From positions 248,001 to 312,000 of the forward strand of contig JADJUJ010000003.1 in NCBI GenBank assembly GCA_016710765.1: a DNA stretch of 64,000 nucleotides. The letters run 5' to 3'. Positions 46,111 to 54,799 of the stretch are shown piece after piece; the first letter of the stretch is position 1; every line of letters starts with the position of its first letter. This DNA is from Lewinellaceae bacterium (GTDB lineage: Bacteria; Bacteroidota; Bacteroidia; Chitinophagales; Saprospiraceae). The notes beneath the pieces were generated by a model that had not been told where the DNA came from, searched no databases, and saw nothing but the letters and a program-made list of their open reading frames with translations. Both the position numbers and the translations under genes were made by a program.

Positions 46111-46112
46111 GT

Positions 46113-47600
46113 TCAGAACTCTATTTCGTAACACCCCGCATCGGGCATCGCCGCATCCCGTTGTTTCCCGTCGAGGTCTTTGTCGATACCGGGTAGTGGA
46201 ACGGCATATTTGTTGGCCACGGAAGCCAGCGTGTCCAGTCGATACATATCCCTGTTGGGGTCGATGAAAATGGTATCGGCACCGTCTACATTCAGGCAAG
46301 GCTGGCAATAGTCGAGGAACTCCGGTGAGGCATTGGGCTTGATCAGGTCTTTGACCCGGACAATACAATTTTCAAAGCGGTAATCCATTAAGGAACCGTC
46401 GCCAACCCGGTCGAACAAGGTGATCTGGTCGGTGCGGCCGCCCACAATGATGCAGTTTTTAAACCGTACATGCAACAGATAGGCATCGTAGGTTTGACAG
46501 GCTTCGTCGAGGCAGAGGGCGTCGCCCATGCGCAAAGCCTCGCCGTTTACGCCGTAATTGGCTGCAGTACAGTAGTTGAAACTGTAATCGCCGCCGTATT
46601 CCAATTGGATCGAGTAGCCCACGTTGCTGTAAAAAAGGCAATTTTCGGCGGTTATTTTTGCATGTACGCCAATAAGCCCGCTGCTTGCGGTATGGTAAAT
46701 CTGGCTGTTGCGCAGGGTAAGTTCGGCGGCAGAATCCACCCTGATTCCGATGATAGAGTTGCGCACAATACAGTAATCGATCTGATGCCCGCGGGTTCCG
46801 GCCTGGAGCCACAGCCCCGTCCATTGTCCGGCAACATCATCGAACTCCGGTTCCAGGCGGTCGCTTTCAAAAATGACGGGCTTATCCAGGGTGCCCTCCA
46901 CGATGAGTTTCCCCTGCCCGACGAAGGCAAGGAAGCCATCGTTGTAGCGGTAAACCGAGGTGTCGGTCACTTCTTTGGCCAGTCCGCCGTGCACGTAAAT
47001 GTGCTGTCCAGCCGGAATACGTACCGTACAATCATCGATCACCAGAATGCCGTAGATGACGTAGGGTCTTGGATCATCCCATACCCATTCGCCACCGTTG
47101 CAGCCGTATGCTGCCACGCCGCCAGCACCCCATCGGGAGGGCAAATACACGGCATTTTGGCCCCAGGCCTCCAGTACTACCTTTTGCGTATTGCCATTGG
47201 TTTCAAACACGAGGTTTTCATCCAGCACAAAAGGGCTGGCAGCAGGTGGTAAATCGGGGTTGATGGTGACTTCAGCGAAGATGTACAGGCTGTCGTTAGG
47301 GGCAATCTCAATGTCCGTCTGATCGCCACCGGAAATACCGTCGATGTTGAGGTGGAAACGCGAACTGGCGCCGTTTTCCAGGAAAATACGGCTGATACGG
47401 ATGCTTTTTTTATGAGTATTGTACACCTTGAGGATACGGGTAGCCGAGCCAAGTTCGGTAAAAACAGTATCAAATCGGAGCGTATCGGTGCTGAAGCCGA
47501 GCTGGTCGGCAGCATCGGTGGTGAACCGCTCTTTTTGGCAAAAGGTAAGGGCCAGTCCGATAACAAGCAATCCTGCAATAAGGCGAAAGTCTTTCAACAT
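46113..47600 (-). CDS. Right-handed beta-helix lipoprotein of unknown function
   Basis: A 495-residue protein with a lipoprotein leader (residues 1-21, LALTFC). It begins with an Ig-like domain (VFTELGSATRILKVYNTHKKS, ~45-65), then a long run of repeats with conserved spacing typical of right-handed beta helices (for example IRVDSAAELTLRNSQIYHTASS, ITAENCLFYSNVGYS, FNYCTAANYG). The end (DLDGKQRDAAMPDAGCYE) is the common tail of bacterial parallel beta-helix/choice-of-anchor proteins. Probably anchored to the outer membrane; it may bind or cut polysaccharide, but no catalytic residues are identified. A promoter box lies 28 bases before the start. Confidence 0.82.
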   Translation of the reverse strand: MLKDFRLIAGLLVIGLALTFCQKERFTTDAADQLGFSTDTLRFDTVFTELGSATRILKVYNTHKKSIRISRIFLENGASSRFHLNIDGISGGDQTDIEIAPNDSLYIFAEVTINPDLPPAASPFVLDENLVFETNGNTQKVVLEAWGQNAVYLPSRWGAGGVAAYGCNGGEWVWDDPRPYVIYGILVIDDCTVRIPAGQHIYVHGGLAKEVTDTSVYRYNDGFLAFVGQGKLIVEGTLDKPVIFESDRLEPEFDDVAGQWTGLWLQAGTRGHQIDYCIVRNSIIGIRVDSAAELTLRNSQIYHTASSGLIGVHAKITAENCLFYSNVGYSIQLEYGGDYSFNYCTAANYGVNGEALRMGDALCLDEACQTYDAYLLHVRFKNCIIVGGRTDQITLFDRVGDGSLMDYRFENCIVRVKDLIKPNASPEFLDYCQPCLNVDGADTIFIDPNRDMYRLDTLASVANKYAVPLPGIDKDLDGKQRDAAMPDAGCYEIEF

Positions 47601-47627
47601 GGGTCGGTCAACATGGTATGTGGTTGG

Positions 47628-47635
47628 CAAAGGTA
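47628..47635 (-). promoter_or_regulatory. Candidate -7 promoter box TACCTTTG for the beta-helix lipoprotein
   Basis: Exact TAnnTTTG match on the minus strand, 27 bases upstream of the ATG at 47600. Confidence 0.5.
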
Positions 47636-47972
47636 GTGCAGCTAGGTCTGGTTTGCAGCCTGCTGCGACAAGTGAAACGCCATTTTGTGCGATATCAGCA
47701 CTTTTTCACGCGAAATTTGGCCGGAAGCCGGGGAGGGTCCCTGTTAATTTTTTAACACTCGAGCGACTTTGGATTGCCCGGACATACAAACCACGCTGAC
47801 TTTGATTTCCAAATTTAATTCTTTGGCCAATCTTTTTTTTGTATAAATTTAAATTTTTTACCCTGAATTTCAAGAATGCTCCAAATAGGGTATGGCAGGT
47901 TCTGTTTTTCTGTTTGCAAAACTTTATCACCTAATTTGTCAAAGTTTTTAACGTTTCCTTAACGCAATTGTG

Positions 47973-47980
47973 TATTTTTG
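47973..47980 (+). promoter_or_regulatory. Candidate -7 promoter box TATTTTTG for the family 2 glycosyltransferase
   Basis: Exact TAnnTTTG match on the plus strand, 50 bases before the ATG at 48031. Confidence 0.45.
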
Positions 47981-48030
47981 CAGTGGCTAAGTCTGGAAAT
48001 CAAGTTTTTTTGAGCAATAGCCTGTTTTGA

Positions 48031-48744
48031 ATGGAAAATACCCCGCTGTATCCTCGAATTGCCGTCATCATCCCCGCATACAACGAAGCAGATTCGCTTC
48101 CTCTGGTAATAAAGGCCATCCCAAAACCCTTGGTGGATCAGGTTGTTGTTTGCGATAACGGCTCTACGGATTCTACGGCTTTTGTGGCCTGCGCGGCAGG
48201 TGCAGCGGTAGTGCAAGAAACAGCAAGAGGTTACGGCAATGCTTGTTTGAAAGGCATCCGTTACCTTAAGGAGTTACCCCCGTCTGAACAACCCGAAGTG
48301 GTGGTGTTTCTTGACGGTGATTATTCGGACTATCCGGAAGAGCTGCCTGACGTGGTGGCTCCGATTTTGAACAAAGGGAAGGATTTTGTCATTGGATCCA
48401 GGCTATTAGGGGAACTCCCGGCCGATGCAATGACCCTGCCGCAGCGGTTTGGCAACTGGCTGGCCCCCTGGCTGATCGAGCGGTTTTTCGGGCAACGGTT
48501 TACCGATTTGGGGCCGTTCCGGGCCATTCGGTGGGAAAGCCTGCTGGCACTGGACATGCAGGATAAAACCTACGGCTGGACGGTGGAGATGCAGGTGAAG
48601 GCGGCGAAGCAGGGGCTGCAGTGTGCAGAAGTGCCGGTGCGCTACAGAAAAAGGGCCGCGGGGAAGAGTAAAGTGTCCGGAACCCTGAAAGGAACATTTT
48701 TGGCTGGGGTTATTATCCTCAGAACAATTTTCAAAGCATTATAG
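48031..48744 (+). CDS. Family 2 glycosyltransferase (dolichyl-phosphate type)
   Basis: A 237-residue GT-A enzyme. VIIPAYNEADSLP (~13-25) and VVCDNGSTDST (~41-51) bind the nucleotide sugar, and FLDGDYSDYPE (~93-103) carries the D-x-D-like metal motif. RYRKRAAGKSKVSGT near the C-terminus and the overall shape resemble polyprenol-phosphate glycosyltransferases (DPM1/ArnC-like) but without transmembrane segments beyond the last helix. It likely transfers a hexose to a polyprenol phosphate; this fits the GT87-like membrane glycosyltransferase nearby. It precedes the cellulose-synthase-like gene by 45 bases. Confidence 0.87.
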   Translation: MENTPLYPRIAVIIPAYNEADSLPLVIKAIPKPLVDQVVVCDNGSTDSTAFVACAAGAAVVQETARGYGNACLKGIRYLKELPPSEQPEVVVFLDGDYSDYPEELPDVVAPILNKGKDFVIGSRLLGELPADAMTLPQRFGNWLAPWLIERFFGQRFTDLGPFRAIRWESLLALDMQDKTYGWTVEMQVKAAKQGLQCAEVPVRYRKRAAGKSKVSGTLKGTFLAGVIILRTIFKAL

Positions 48745-48789
48745 AGACCCAATTATACCCAATTACGAATTTAAAACCTCCTTATAATT

Positions 48790-50334
48790 ATGTACGGTAT
48801 TCATTCCTTTTTTCAATTACTCAAGTACCAGGCATTTGTCGACTTTGGCTACCTGATGTTGCTCGTTTACTTCCTGGCCATGACGGGTGTAACCGTTTAT
48901 GCCCTGCTGCAGTTTCACCTGCTTTACCTGTACAAACGGTTTCACAAGGAAAATCCGAATGTAAAATACAACCAATTTGAAGCCGATGATGAAAACGCGC
49001 CTTTTGTCACCGTTCAACTGCCGATGTACAATGAAATGTACGTGGCTGAGCGCATCATTGACTACGTAGCAGCCCAGGAATATCCTAAAAACTGCTTCGA
49101 AATACATGTACTCGACGATTCTACCGACGAAACCGTGAGCATCGTGGCCGCAAAGGTTGCCGAATACCAGGCCAAGGGGTTCAACATCAAGCACATCCAC
49201 CGGGTGAATCGCCAGGGCTATAAAGCTGGTGCACTGCAGGAAGCGATGCCAGAAGCAAAAGGCGATTTTATTGCCATCTTTGATGCCGACTTTACGCCTC
49301 GTCCGGATTTTCTCCGCACGACCATGACTTACTTCACTGACCCCAAAGTTGCCATCGTGCAAACCCGCTGGGAGCACATCAATGCCGACTATTCCATGCT
49401 GACCAAACTGCAGGCTTTGCAGTTGAATGTTCACTTTACAGTAGAACAGGCTGGTCGTTCCTATGGCAATCTGTTGCTCCAATTCAACGGTACTGCCGGT
49501 GTTTGGCGCAAGAAAGTCATCGATGAGGCCGGTGGCTGGCAGAGCGATACCCTTACCGAAGACCTCGACCTGAGTTTTCGCGCCCAAATCATGGGTTACA
49601 AAATTCAGTATCTGGAGAAACTCGGCAGCCCAGCCGAACTTCCTGTGGAAATGAACGGCCTGAAAGGCCAACAGTTCCGCTGGAACAAGGGCGGTGCGCA
49701 GAATGCCCGCAAGTTGCTTAAACTGGTTTGGAATACGGATAAACTCAACTGGGTGCAAAAAATGCACGCCATTAGCCAGTTGCTGGCTTATGGTGTATTC
49801 CTTTGGGTATTCATCGCTGCCATCAGCAGTATTCCACTCGCTTTTGCCTTCCGCGAATTGGGTATTTCCACCCACTTCCTGTCGTTCTCTGTACTGGGTT
49901 TGTTTGCAGTCGCCAGCATCTCCTATACCGCAAACATTACGGCGGCCATCGACCGCACCGGTCCGGCCTCTTTCTGGGAAAAAGTTCGCTTCTTCGGGAT
50001 GTTCCTGTCCTTCCTTCCCATCTCCATGGGCTTGTCGCTGTACAATGCCATCGCGGTGATTGAAGGGTTGCGCGGAAAAGCATCCTCTTTCGTCCGTACA
50101 CCGAAGTATGGTATCACGGGAACCAAAAAGAGCACGGTGAGCAAGGCTGCGTACAATACCAAAAAGATTTCCTGGGTAACCATCGCTGAAGGCGTAATGG
50201 CCGTGGTGTTCTTTGCCACAGCGATCGTGGGTTTGGTAACCAACAACTATGCATTTGTGTTGTTCCACTCCATGCTTTCCTTCGGATTTGCCACGATTTG
50301 TTACTATTCGATCAAGCACCTCAATTTCCGCTAA
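48790..50334 (+). CDS. Membrane family 2 glycosyltransferase, cellulose synthase-like
   Basis: A 514-residue protein. One N-terminal helix (~18-40) is followed by a GT-A domain with D-D-D-QxxRW: VLDDSTDE (~111-118), IFDADFTPRP (~158-167), TEDLDLSFRAQ (~255-265) and GQQFRWNKGG (~296-305), the signature of processive beta-glycosyltransferases. Four more helices follow (~328-400, 460-510). It is likely to make or extend a beta-linked polysaccharide or glycolipid; the product is unknown. It lies in tandem with the preceding family 2 enzyme; a terminator follows. Confidence 0.9.
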   Translation: MYGIHSFFQLLKYQAFVDFGYLMLLVYFLAMTGVTVYALLQFHLLYLYKRFHKENPNVKYNQFEADDENAPFVTVQLPMYNEMYVAERIIDYVAAQEYPKNCFEIHVLDDSTDETVSIVAAKVAEYQAKGFNIKHIHRVNRQGYKAGALQEAMPEAKGDFIAIFDADFTPRPDFLRTTMTYFTDPKVAIVQTRWEHINADYSMLTKLQALQLNVHFTVEQAGRSYGNLLLQFNGTAGVWRKKVIDEAGGWQSDTLTEDLDLSFRAQIMGYKIQYLEKLGSPAELPVEMNGLKGQQFRWNKGGAQNARKLLKLVWNTDKLNWVQKMHAISQLLAYGVFLWVFIAAISSIPLAFAFRELGISTHFLSFSVLGLFAVASISYTANITAAIDRTGPASFWEKVRFFGMFLSFLPISMGLSLYNAIAVIEGLRGKASSFVRTPKYGITGTKKSTVSKAAYNTKKISWVTIAEGVMAVVFFATAIVGLVTNNYAFVLFHSMLSFGFATICYYSIKHLNFR

Positions 50335-50363
50335 CGCCGGATTTTTTGCTACGATATATTTCC

Positions 50364-50396
50364 AGGCGCCATCCCAAAAGGGGTGGCGCTTGTTGT
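50364..50396 (+). terminator. Terminator after the membrane glycosyltransferase
   Basis: AGGCGCCATCCC pairs with GGGGTGGCGCTT (one G-T) around an AAAA loop and is followed by a T-rich tract (TTGTTGTTTG). It lies 30 bases after the stop at 50334. Confidence 0.65.
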
Positions 50397-50425
50397 TTGT
50401 GCGGAAAGTGGACTAAAACAAGCGG

Positions 50426-50433
50426 TATATTTG
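50426..50433 (+). promoter_or_regulatory. Promoter box TATATTTG immediately before the GT87-like gene
   Basis: Exact TAnnTTTG. The GTG start codon at 50438 begins four bases later, so the mRNA may be leaderless. Confidence 0.55.
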
Positions 50434-50437
50434 GCGT

Positions 50438-51737
50438 GTGAAAAGCCATCACCTGCTCCTTGGCGCTCTGGCGCTGCTGATCTTCAACCTTGGTTACCGG
50501 GTAGATAGGGCCGATTTTGTACTGTTTATAGCCATGTATGGCGCCAGTTTTCTAATTTACCTGTATTTGGTTTTTCAACAGGCGCATTTGCTCAAGAATT
50601 GGGGGATCTATACCGGTATAGCCCTAAGGGCCATGCTGCTGTTCTGCATTCCGGCCCTTTCCGACGATATTTTCCGATTCCTCTGGGATGGCCGGCTTAT
50701 TGCTGCGGGTATTCATCCTTTCTCTATGACCCCCGATGAGGTGATGACCTTACAGCCCTTGCCCCGCGGCATCAACCTTGAATTGTACAGTGTACTGAAT
50801 TCGAAAGAATACCACACCGTTTATCCGCCGATCAACCAGTTGATATTTGCCCTGGCTGGCTGGTGGTTTCCCCAAGGGCTCATCGGCGGAATGGTGGTCA
50901 TTAAATTGTTCCTGCTGGCGGCAGAAACAGGCGTCATTTTTTTGTTGAAAAAAATGCCTTCAATGCCCGGTCGGGTACAGCCCGCTCTGGCCTATGCGCT
51001 CAACCCGCTGGTTGTATTGGAGGTAAGTGGCAACGGCCACTTTGAAGGGATGGTTTTGTTGTTCCTGTTGTTGGGGTTATACACTTTGGGCCAGGCAAGA
51101 AACAACCGCGCAGCCCTTTTTTGGGCATTGGGTACAGCCACCAAATTGCTGCCAATCCTGTTTTTACCCCTTGTATGGCGTCGCTTGGGCTGGGGTAGGG
51201 GAGCGCGGTTTATGCTGATTTTTCTTGCTGCCTGCCTGTTGTTGTTTTTCCCCTGTTCAACTGGGAAATACTGCGCAACATGGCTTCCAGCCTCGACCTG
51301 TATTTTCAGAAATTCGCGTTTAATGCCAGTTTTTTTACATTTTCTGGCAAATAGGGATGGCATTAGGCGATTTTCCGCTCGATAAGCTGTTGGGCCCAAT
51401 GATGGCGCCTTTGGTAGTGCTGGGTGTTTTGGGCTTGGCCTGGAGAAAGCTTCAGCCTGGTGCAACAGTTGCAGCGTTACAAGAATCGATGATGTGGTCA
51501 TCGATGATCTACCTTTTGTTCGCGTCTACGGTACACCCCTGGTACGTGATCATTCCATTTGGGTTGTCGCTGGGTACCCGCTGGGTGTTTCCACTCGCCT
51601 GGACTGGTTTGGTGACATTGTCCTACAGCCACTACGCTGGTGATGGTTTTCAGGAGAACTACCCTTTGATTGTGCTGGAATACCTCGGGCTGTTGCTTTC
51701 GGGGCTGTTGTTCCGGCGGCGGGAGGCAGTGGTGTAG
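50438..51737 (+). CDS. GT87-like mannosyltransferase membrane protein, frameshifted in this sequence
   Basis: A polytopic membrane enzyme, 433 residues when repaired, of the GT-C/DUF2029 (GT87) group using polyprenol-phosphate sugars. Signs are helices with FRFLWDGRLIAAGIHPFSM (~73-91) and YHTVYPPINQLIF (~127-139), and the C-terminal STVHPWYVIIPFGL (~365-378). Frame breaks at the C4 run 51250-51253 and the T7 run 51330-51336; one added base at each joins FFPLFNWEILRNM and SFFYIFWQIGMALGDF and opens the full gene. Two breaks in one gene within 90 bases support sequence error. Start is GTG at 50438, four bases after the promoter box. It follows the polyprenol-type family 2 enzyme and may use its product. 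Confidence 0.82.
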
Positions 51738-51799
51738 CACCTTACTGGCAGGCGAGTACACGAAGTGAACCGTTTCATACTACGGGGTGTCTTTTTAAT

Positions 51800-51955
51800 T
51801 ATACTCGAAGTAAAGTGGTTTGCGAATGCTCACTTGTCCTCAGCCCTCCTGGCTGCGTTATAAATACTCGCCGATGCGCTGCATCGGCTGCGTGCCTTGC
51901 CATTAGATCTGATGACTGCGCGATTATTTTCGCAAACCACTTTACTTCGAGTATA
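51800..51955. mobile_element. MITE-like element, copy 2 (156 bp, perfect 27-bp inverted repeats)
   Basis: The ends are perfect 27-bp inverted repeats beginning TATACTCGAAGTAAAGTGG. The interior matches the copy at 7614-7773 except for a four-base difference and scattered changes. No coding sequence. It sits in the 434-base gap 51738-52171, which otherwise contains only a hairpin. Confidence 0.85.
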
Positions 51956-52070
51956 ACTACATAAGGGCAAATGAGGTAAGCCACATTAGGGGTGCTCTTT
52001 TTTTTAATGTCCGATAGTAACCAATTGAGTTTTTGGTTTTTTTTAGTTTTGTTGGTCAAAATAATTGTCC

Positions 52071-52101
52071 CGCAGATGTTTTGTTTCGCAAAACATCTGC
52101 G
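52071..52101. terminator. Perfect 13-bp hairpin downstream of convergent genes
   Basis: CGCAGATGTTTTG and CAAAACATCTGCG pair perfectly around a five-base loop. There is no clear T-run, so it may be a weak terminator or a structured RNA end for the Tudor-like gene on the minus strand. Confidence 0.5.
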
Positions 52102-52171
52102 GTAGCACAGAAAGATCTTTTTCAAAATACTAAATTGGTTTACTAGAGCCTCGACCACAAGTGGATGAGGA

Positions 52172-52705
52172 CTAATCTTTGGTGCTTTCGCCCACAAAAT
52201 AGTCCTCTTTGTTGCGGAACAACAGGTTGAAAGTGGTCATGCTGCCATAGCAACGTGTGATATACTGCTGGAGGTTCACCTTGTCCTCGTCGTCGAGTTT
52301 TTTGTGCGCATTGATCTGCTGTTCGAGCACCCGCAGGCGGTCGCGCATCATCACAATTTTGTGAAAAAAGGGCTCAATGGGCACTTCTTTCCCCTGGGTA
52401 GCAGTATCGCCAGGCTCCAGGATCATTTTGCCCTTGTTCCAGCGTTCGCCCATGGGTACAAGTTCGGGGCTCATGCCCAGCCATGCGCGCAGGATTTTGG
52501 TCAGCGATTTTTCGGCTTCCGTAAATGTGACTTCCTCTTCAACCGGGATGGCCTCAACCACCTGCCAGTTGCTGTATTCCTTGCCCACCATTTTAAGGCC
52601 AAATTGCATGAAGCAAACCTCGTAAGCAGCAGTGTGCAGGCGGATGACAACCCCATCGCCGAAGGCGGGGTGTTTGACGCGGGATCCGATTCCTAAGCGT
52701 TCCAT
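52172..52705 (-). CDS. Tudor/UvrD-C-like domain protein of unknown function
   Basis: A 177-residue cytosolic protein. The N-terminus GIGSRVKHPAFGDGVVIRL (residues ~5-23) looks like the Tudor-like C-terminal domain of UvrD/PcrA helicases, here without the helicase. The remainder is helical (TKILRAWLGMSP; MMRDRLRVLEQQINAHKKLDDEDK). It probably binds RNA polymerase or nucleic acid, by analogy only. The gene follows the CPBP protease by seven bases. I take the ATG at 52705 (MERLGIGSRV); a start at 52756 would overlap the upstream gene. Confidence 0.7.
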   Translation of the reverse strand: MERLGIGSRVKHPAFGDGVVIRLHTAAYEVCFMQFGLKMVGKEYSNWQVVEAIPVEEEVTFTEAEKSLTKILRAWLGMSPELVPMGERWNKGKMILEPGDTATQGKEVPIEPFFHKIVMMRDRLRVLEQQINAHKKLDDEDKVNLQQYITRCYGSMTTFNLLFRNKEDYFVGESTKD

Positions 52706-52712
52706 AAAGTTG

Positions 52713-53690
52713 TTATGTTTGTTGGGTGATGGTTGTTTTTTGTATGCCTTTATCAATTTGTTGCATGAGGTAGAGGAACAAAATCAGGGACAATGTGGCC
52801 CCATACCAGGGCATGCTGATGTCTTGTTCCAAGTCTACAGTGGAGAGTTCTCGGGAATATAAATACTGCGCCACAACCTGGATGGCGTTGTTGAAAAAAT
52901 GCGCGGCCATGGAAACCCACAGATTTCCGGTGCGCCAGTACAGCCAACCGAGCGTAATGCCCAGCATCCAGCGTGGCAGGAAGCCTTCAAACTGCAAGTG
53001 GATGGCGCTGAAAACGGCGCCGGCAAGGACGATCACGACCCATGGATTGGCAATTCGGCGGTGCAACTGTTTTTGAAAAACCCCGCGAAAAACCAGTTCC
53101 TCTCCAACAGCTGGCAACAGCGCAATAATGATCAGGTTGACGAGCAGTTCGGCCAGGTTGTCCATTTGAAGCAGTCCTTTAATGGCTTCATTGGTATTGT
53201 CTTCCATCATCCGCAGCGTTTCCGGGATGGGAAGCGCCTGGTTGATGTTGTACAAAAAAAGTACCAGTGGGACTGAAGCCAGCATCAGCAAACAAGCAAG
53301 GATAACGGTTTTCACAGCAGGCCACTGCTGGATGCCCAGGTAGTCGCGCCAGTCGGCAGCACCCCTTTCATTGCGGTAGTTTCGGTAAAAGAAGAAAGCG
53401 GTGGCCCAGCCGGCCAGCACAAAGCTGAAGAGGTGGTTGATGCCCAGAATGGTGCGGAGTGCCCAGCGCTCGGAAGCCGGGGCATCGGCAGCGAGGCTGC
53501 CGCTAAACAGCGCTTCATCCCATCCTGCCGCTTGTCCGATGGCCATTGACAATACCGCACCCAAGGCTGAGCCCAGCAAAACGAGCCCAACCAAAGCGGC
53601 CAAAACTACTACTACCCTGGGGTAGCGGTCGTTGCGGGGCAGCTCCGGCGCTGGTACGGCCTGTAATTGCGGTTCGTCGAATTCTTCCAT
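52713..53690 (-). CDS. CPBP-family intramembrane glutamic protease
   Basis: A 325-residue integral membrane protein with about eight helices. The three conserved motifs of the CPBP/Rce1/abortive-phage-immunity family are GEELVFRG (~205), FSAIHLQFE (~240) and HFFNNAIQ (~280), with the glutamates and histidines expected to form the active site. The real role in bacteria is mostly unknown; some process bacteriocin or signal peptides. Start is the ATG at 53690. It shares a promoter region with pdxJ, read in the other direction, and is followed at seven bases by the Tudor-like gene. Confidence 0.88.
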   Translation of the reverse strand: MEEFDEPQLQAVPAPELPRNDRYPRVVVVLAALVGLVLLGSALGAVLSMAIGQAAGWDEALFSGSLAADAPASERWALRTILGINHLFSFVLAGWATAFFFYRNYRNERGAADWRDYLGIQQWPAVKTVILACLLMLASVPLVLFLYNINQALPIPETLRMMEDNTNEAIKGLLQMDNLAELLVNLIIIALLPAVGEELVFRGVFQKQLHRRIANPWVVIVLAGAVFSAIHLQFEGFLPRWMLGITLGWLYWRTGNLWVSMAAHFFNNAIQVVAQYLYSRELSTVDLEQDISMPWYGATLSLILFLYLMQQIDKGIQKTTITQQT

Positions 53691-53696
53691 GTGTTG

Positions 53697-53704
53697 TAAG
53701 TTTG
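53697..53704 (+). promoter_or_regulatory. Promoter box TAAGTTTG for pdxJ
   Basis: Exact TAnnTTTG on the plus strand, 16 bases before the ATG at 53721. It lies four bases from the opposing box of the CPBP gene. Confidence 0.5.
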
Positions 53705-53707
53705 CGC

Positions 53708-53715
53708 CAAAGATA
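53708..53715 (-). promoter_or_regulatory. Promoter box TATCTTTG for the CPBP protease
   Basis: On the minus strand TATCTTTG matches TAnnTTTG, 17 bases before the ATG at 53690. The two boxes lie back to back over 19 bases, so polymerases at the two promoters should exclude each other. Confidence 0.5.
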
Positions 53716-53720
53716 AGCAT

Positions 53721-54433
53721 ATGACCCGCTTAAGTGTAAACATCAACAAGGTGGCGCTCCTGAGAAATTCCAGGGGAGGCGAACTACCCAATTTGCTGCA
53801 GGTGGCGCGCGACTGCGAAGCCTTTGGCGCGCAAGGCATTACGGTGCACCCCAGGCCCGATCAACGCCATATCCGATACGATGATATTCCTGCGCTGCGG
53901 AAAATTGTTACCACCGAATTCAACATTGAAGGTAACCCGGCGCCGGAATTCATGCAAATGGTGCTGGATAATCCACCTCACCAATGTACCCTGGTGCCGG
54001 ATACCAACGATCAACTCACCAGCGACCACGGCTGGGATACCGTCCGACACGCTGCTTTTTGCGGGAAACAATTGATGAACTGCACCGCAAGAACATCCGG
54101 GTATCGGTGTTTGTGGATCCTGTTCCAGCCATGATCGAGGGAGCAAAGGCTGTGGGCGCCGACCGGATTGAGCTGTACACCGGGCCTTATGCACACGATT
54201 ACCGGCAGGATAAAGCAAAGGCTGTCGCTTTGTTTGCCGAAGCAGCAGCGTTGTCTGCCCAACTGGGGATCGGGTTGAATGCCGGACACGACCTGAATCT
54301 GGAGAACCTGCGGTATTTTCAGGAGCAATGCCAGGATCTACTGGAAGTAAGTATCGGCCATGCCCTGATTTCTGATGCATTATACTACGGTTTGTCCAAT
54401 ACAATTCGGATGTATTTGCGGCTTTTACAATGA
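53721..54433 (+). CDS. pdxJ: Pyridoxine 5'-phosphate synthase, frameshifted in this sequence
   Basis: A TIM-barrel enzyme, 237 residues when repaired, that makes pyridoxine 5'-phosphate from deoxyxylulose phosphate and aminoacetone phosphate in the last step of vitamin B6 synthesis. LSVNINKVALLRNSRGG at the N-terminus, GITVHPRPDQRHIRY (~40-54), and RIELYTGPYAHDY (~150) are characteristic. The frame is broken at the T5 run 54056-54060; one added T joins RHAAF to LRETIDELHRKNIRVSVF and runs to the stop at 54433. The family length is about 240, supporting the full gene. Start is the ATG at 53721 with a promoter box 16 bases upstream. Confidence 0.92.
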
Positions 54434-54582
54434 AATTTTGCATAAAACAGCGAAAAATCGCTACAAGGCCACGATTTTGCATGTGCCTGAAAATGAGTAA
54501 GCTACAAATACCTGTTTTGGTAAAAATTTGGCTTTTATTATTTTTCCATTAAGTTTTAGGATAAATTATCGCGGTATAGCGC

Positions 54583-54590
54583 TACCTTTG
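54583..54590 (+). promoter_or_regulatory. Promoter box TACCTTTG of the susC-like gene
   Basis: Exact TAnnTTTG, 209 bases before the ATG at 54800, leaving a long leader. The region 54434-54582 shows nothing else. Confidence 0.5.
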
Positions 54591-54656
54591 TAGGTACTAT
54601 TCTATCTTTAGCAAATAATCGTCTATTGTATACCAAATCAAACTTTCCAACCGCTT

Positions 54657-54708
54657 AAACGCTGATGGGTAGATAATGGGATTCCATATCTTCCAATCAG
54701 CGTTTTTT
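54657..54708 (+). terminator. Terminator-like hairpin inside the susC leader
   Basis: AAACGCTGATGGG pairs with CCAATCAGCGTTT (small mismatch) around a 23-base loop, immediately followed by TTTTTT. It lies downstream of the promoter box at 54583 and before the susC start, so it could be an attenuator. It could alternatively be the terminator of pdxJ transcripts. Confidence 0.6.
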
Positions 54709-54799
54709 ATTTAATCCGCCCTACTGTATTCTAACGTCCCTACCATTTGAATGCAGATTGAGAACTCTTCTATTATTTATTAACCAAATCATCTTTAGT

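Larger units (their letters stand above)
47601..48030. other. Divergent intergenic region with two promoter boxes
   Basis: A 430-base AT-rich gap between the divergent beta-helix lipoprotein and the family 2 glycosyltransferase. It contains TACCTTTG (47628-47635, minus strand) and TATTTTTG (47973-47980, plus strand), one for each gene. I see no further gene or RNA in it. Confidence 0.6.

Noticed and set aside
48817..50319. A 500-codon minus-strand open frame opposite the membrane glycosyltransferase
   Set aside because: Antisense to a gene with full D-D-D-QxxRW motifs; composition rich in H and G without domain, so a shadow.
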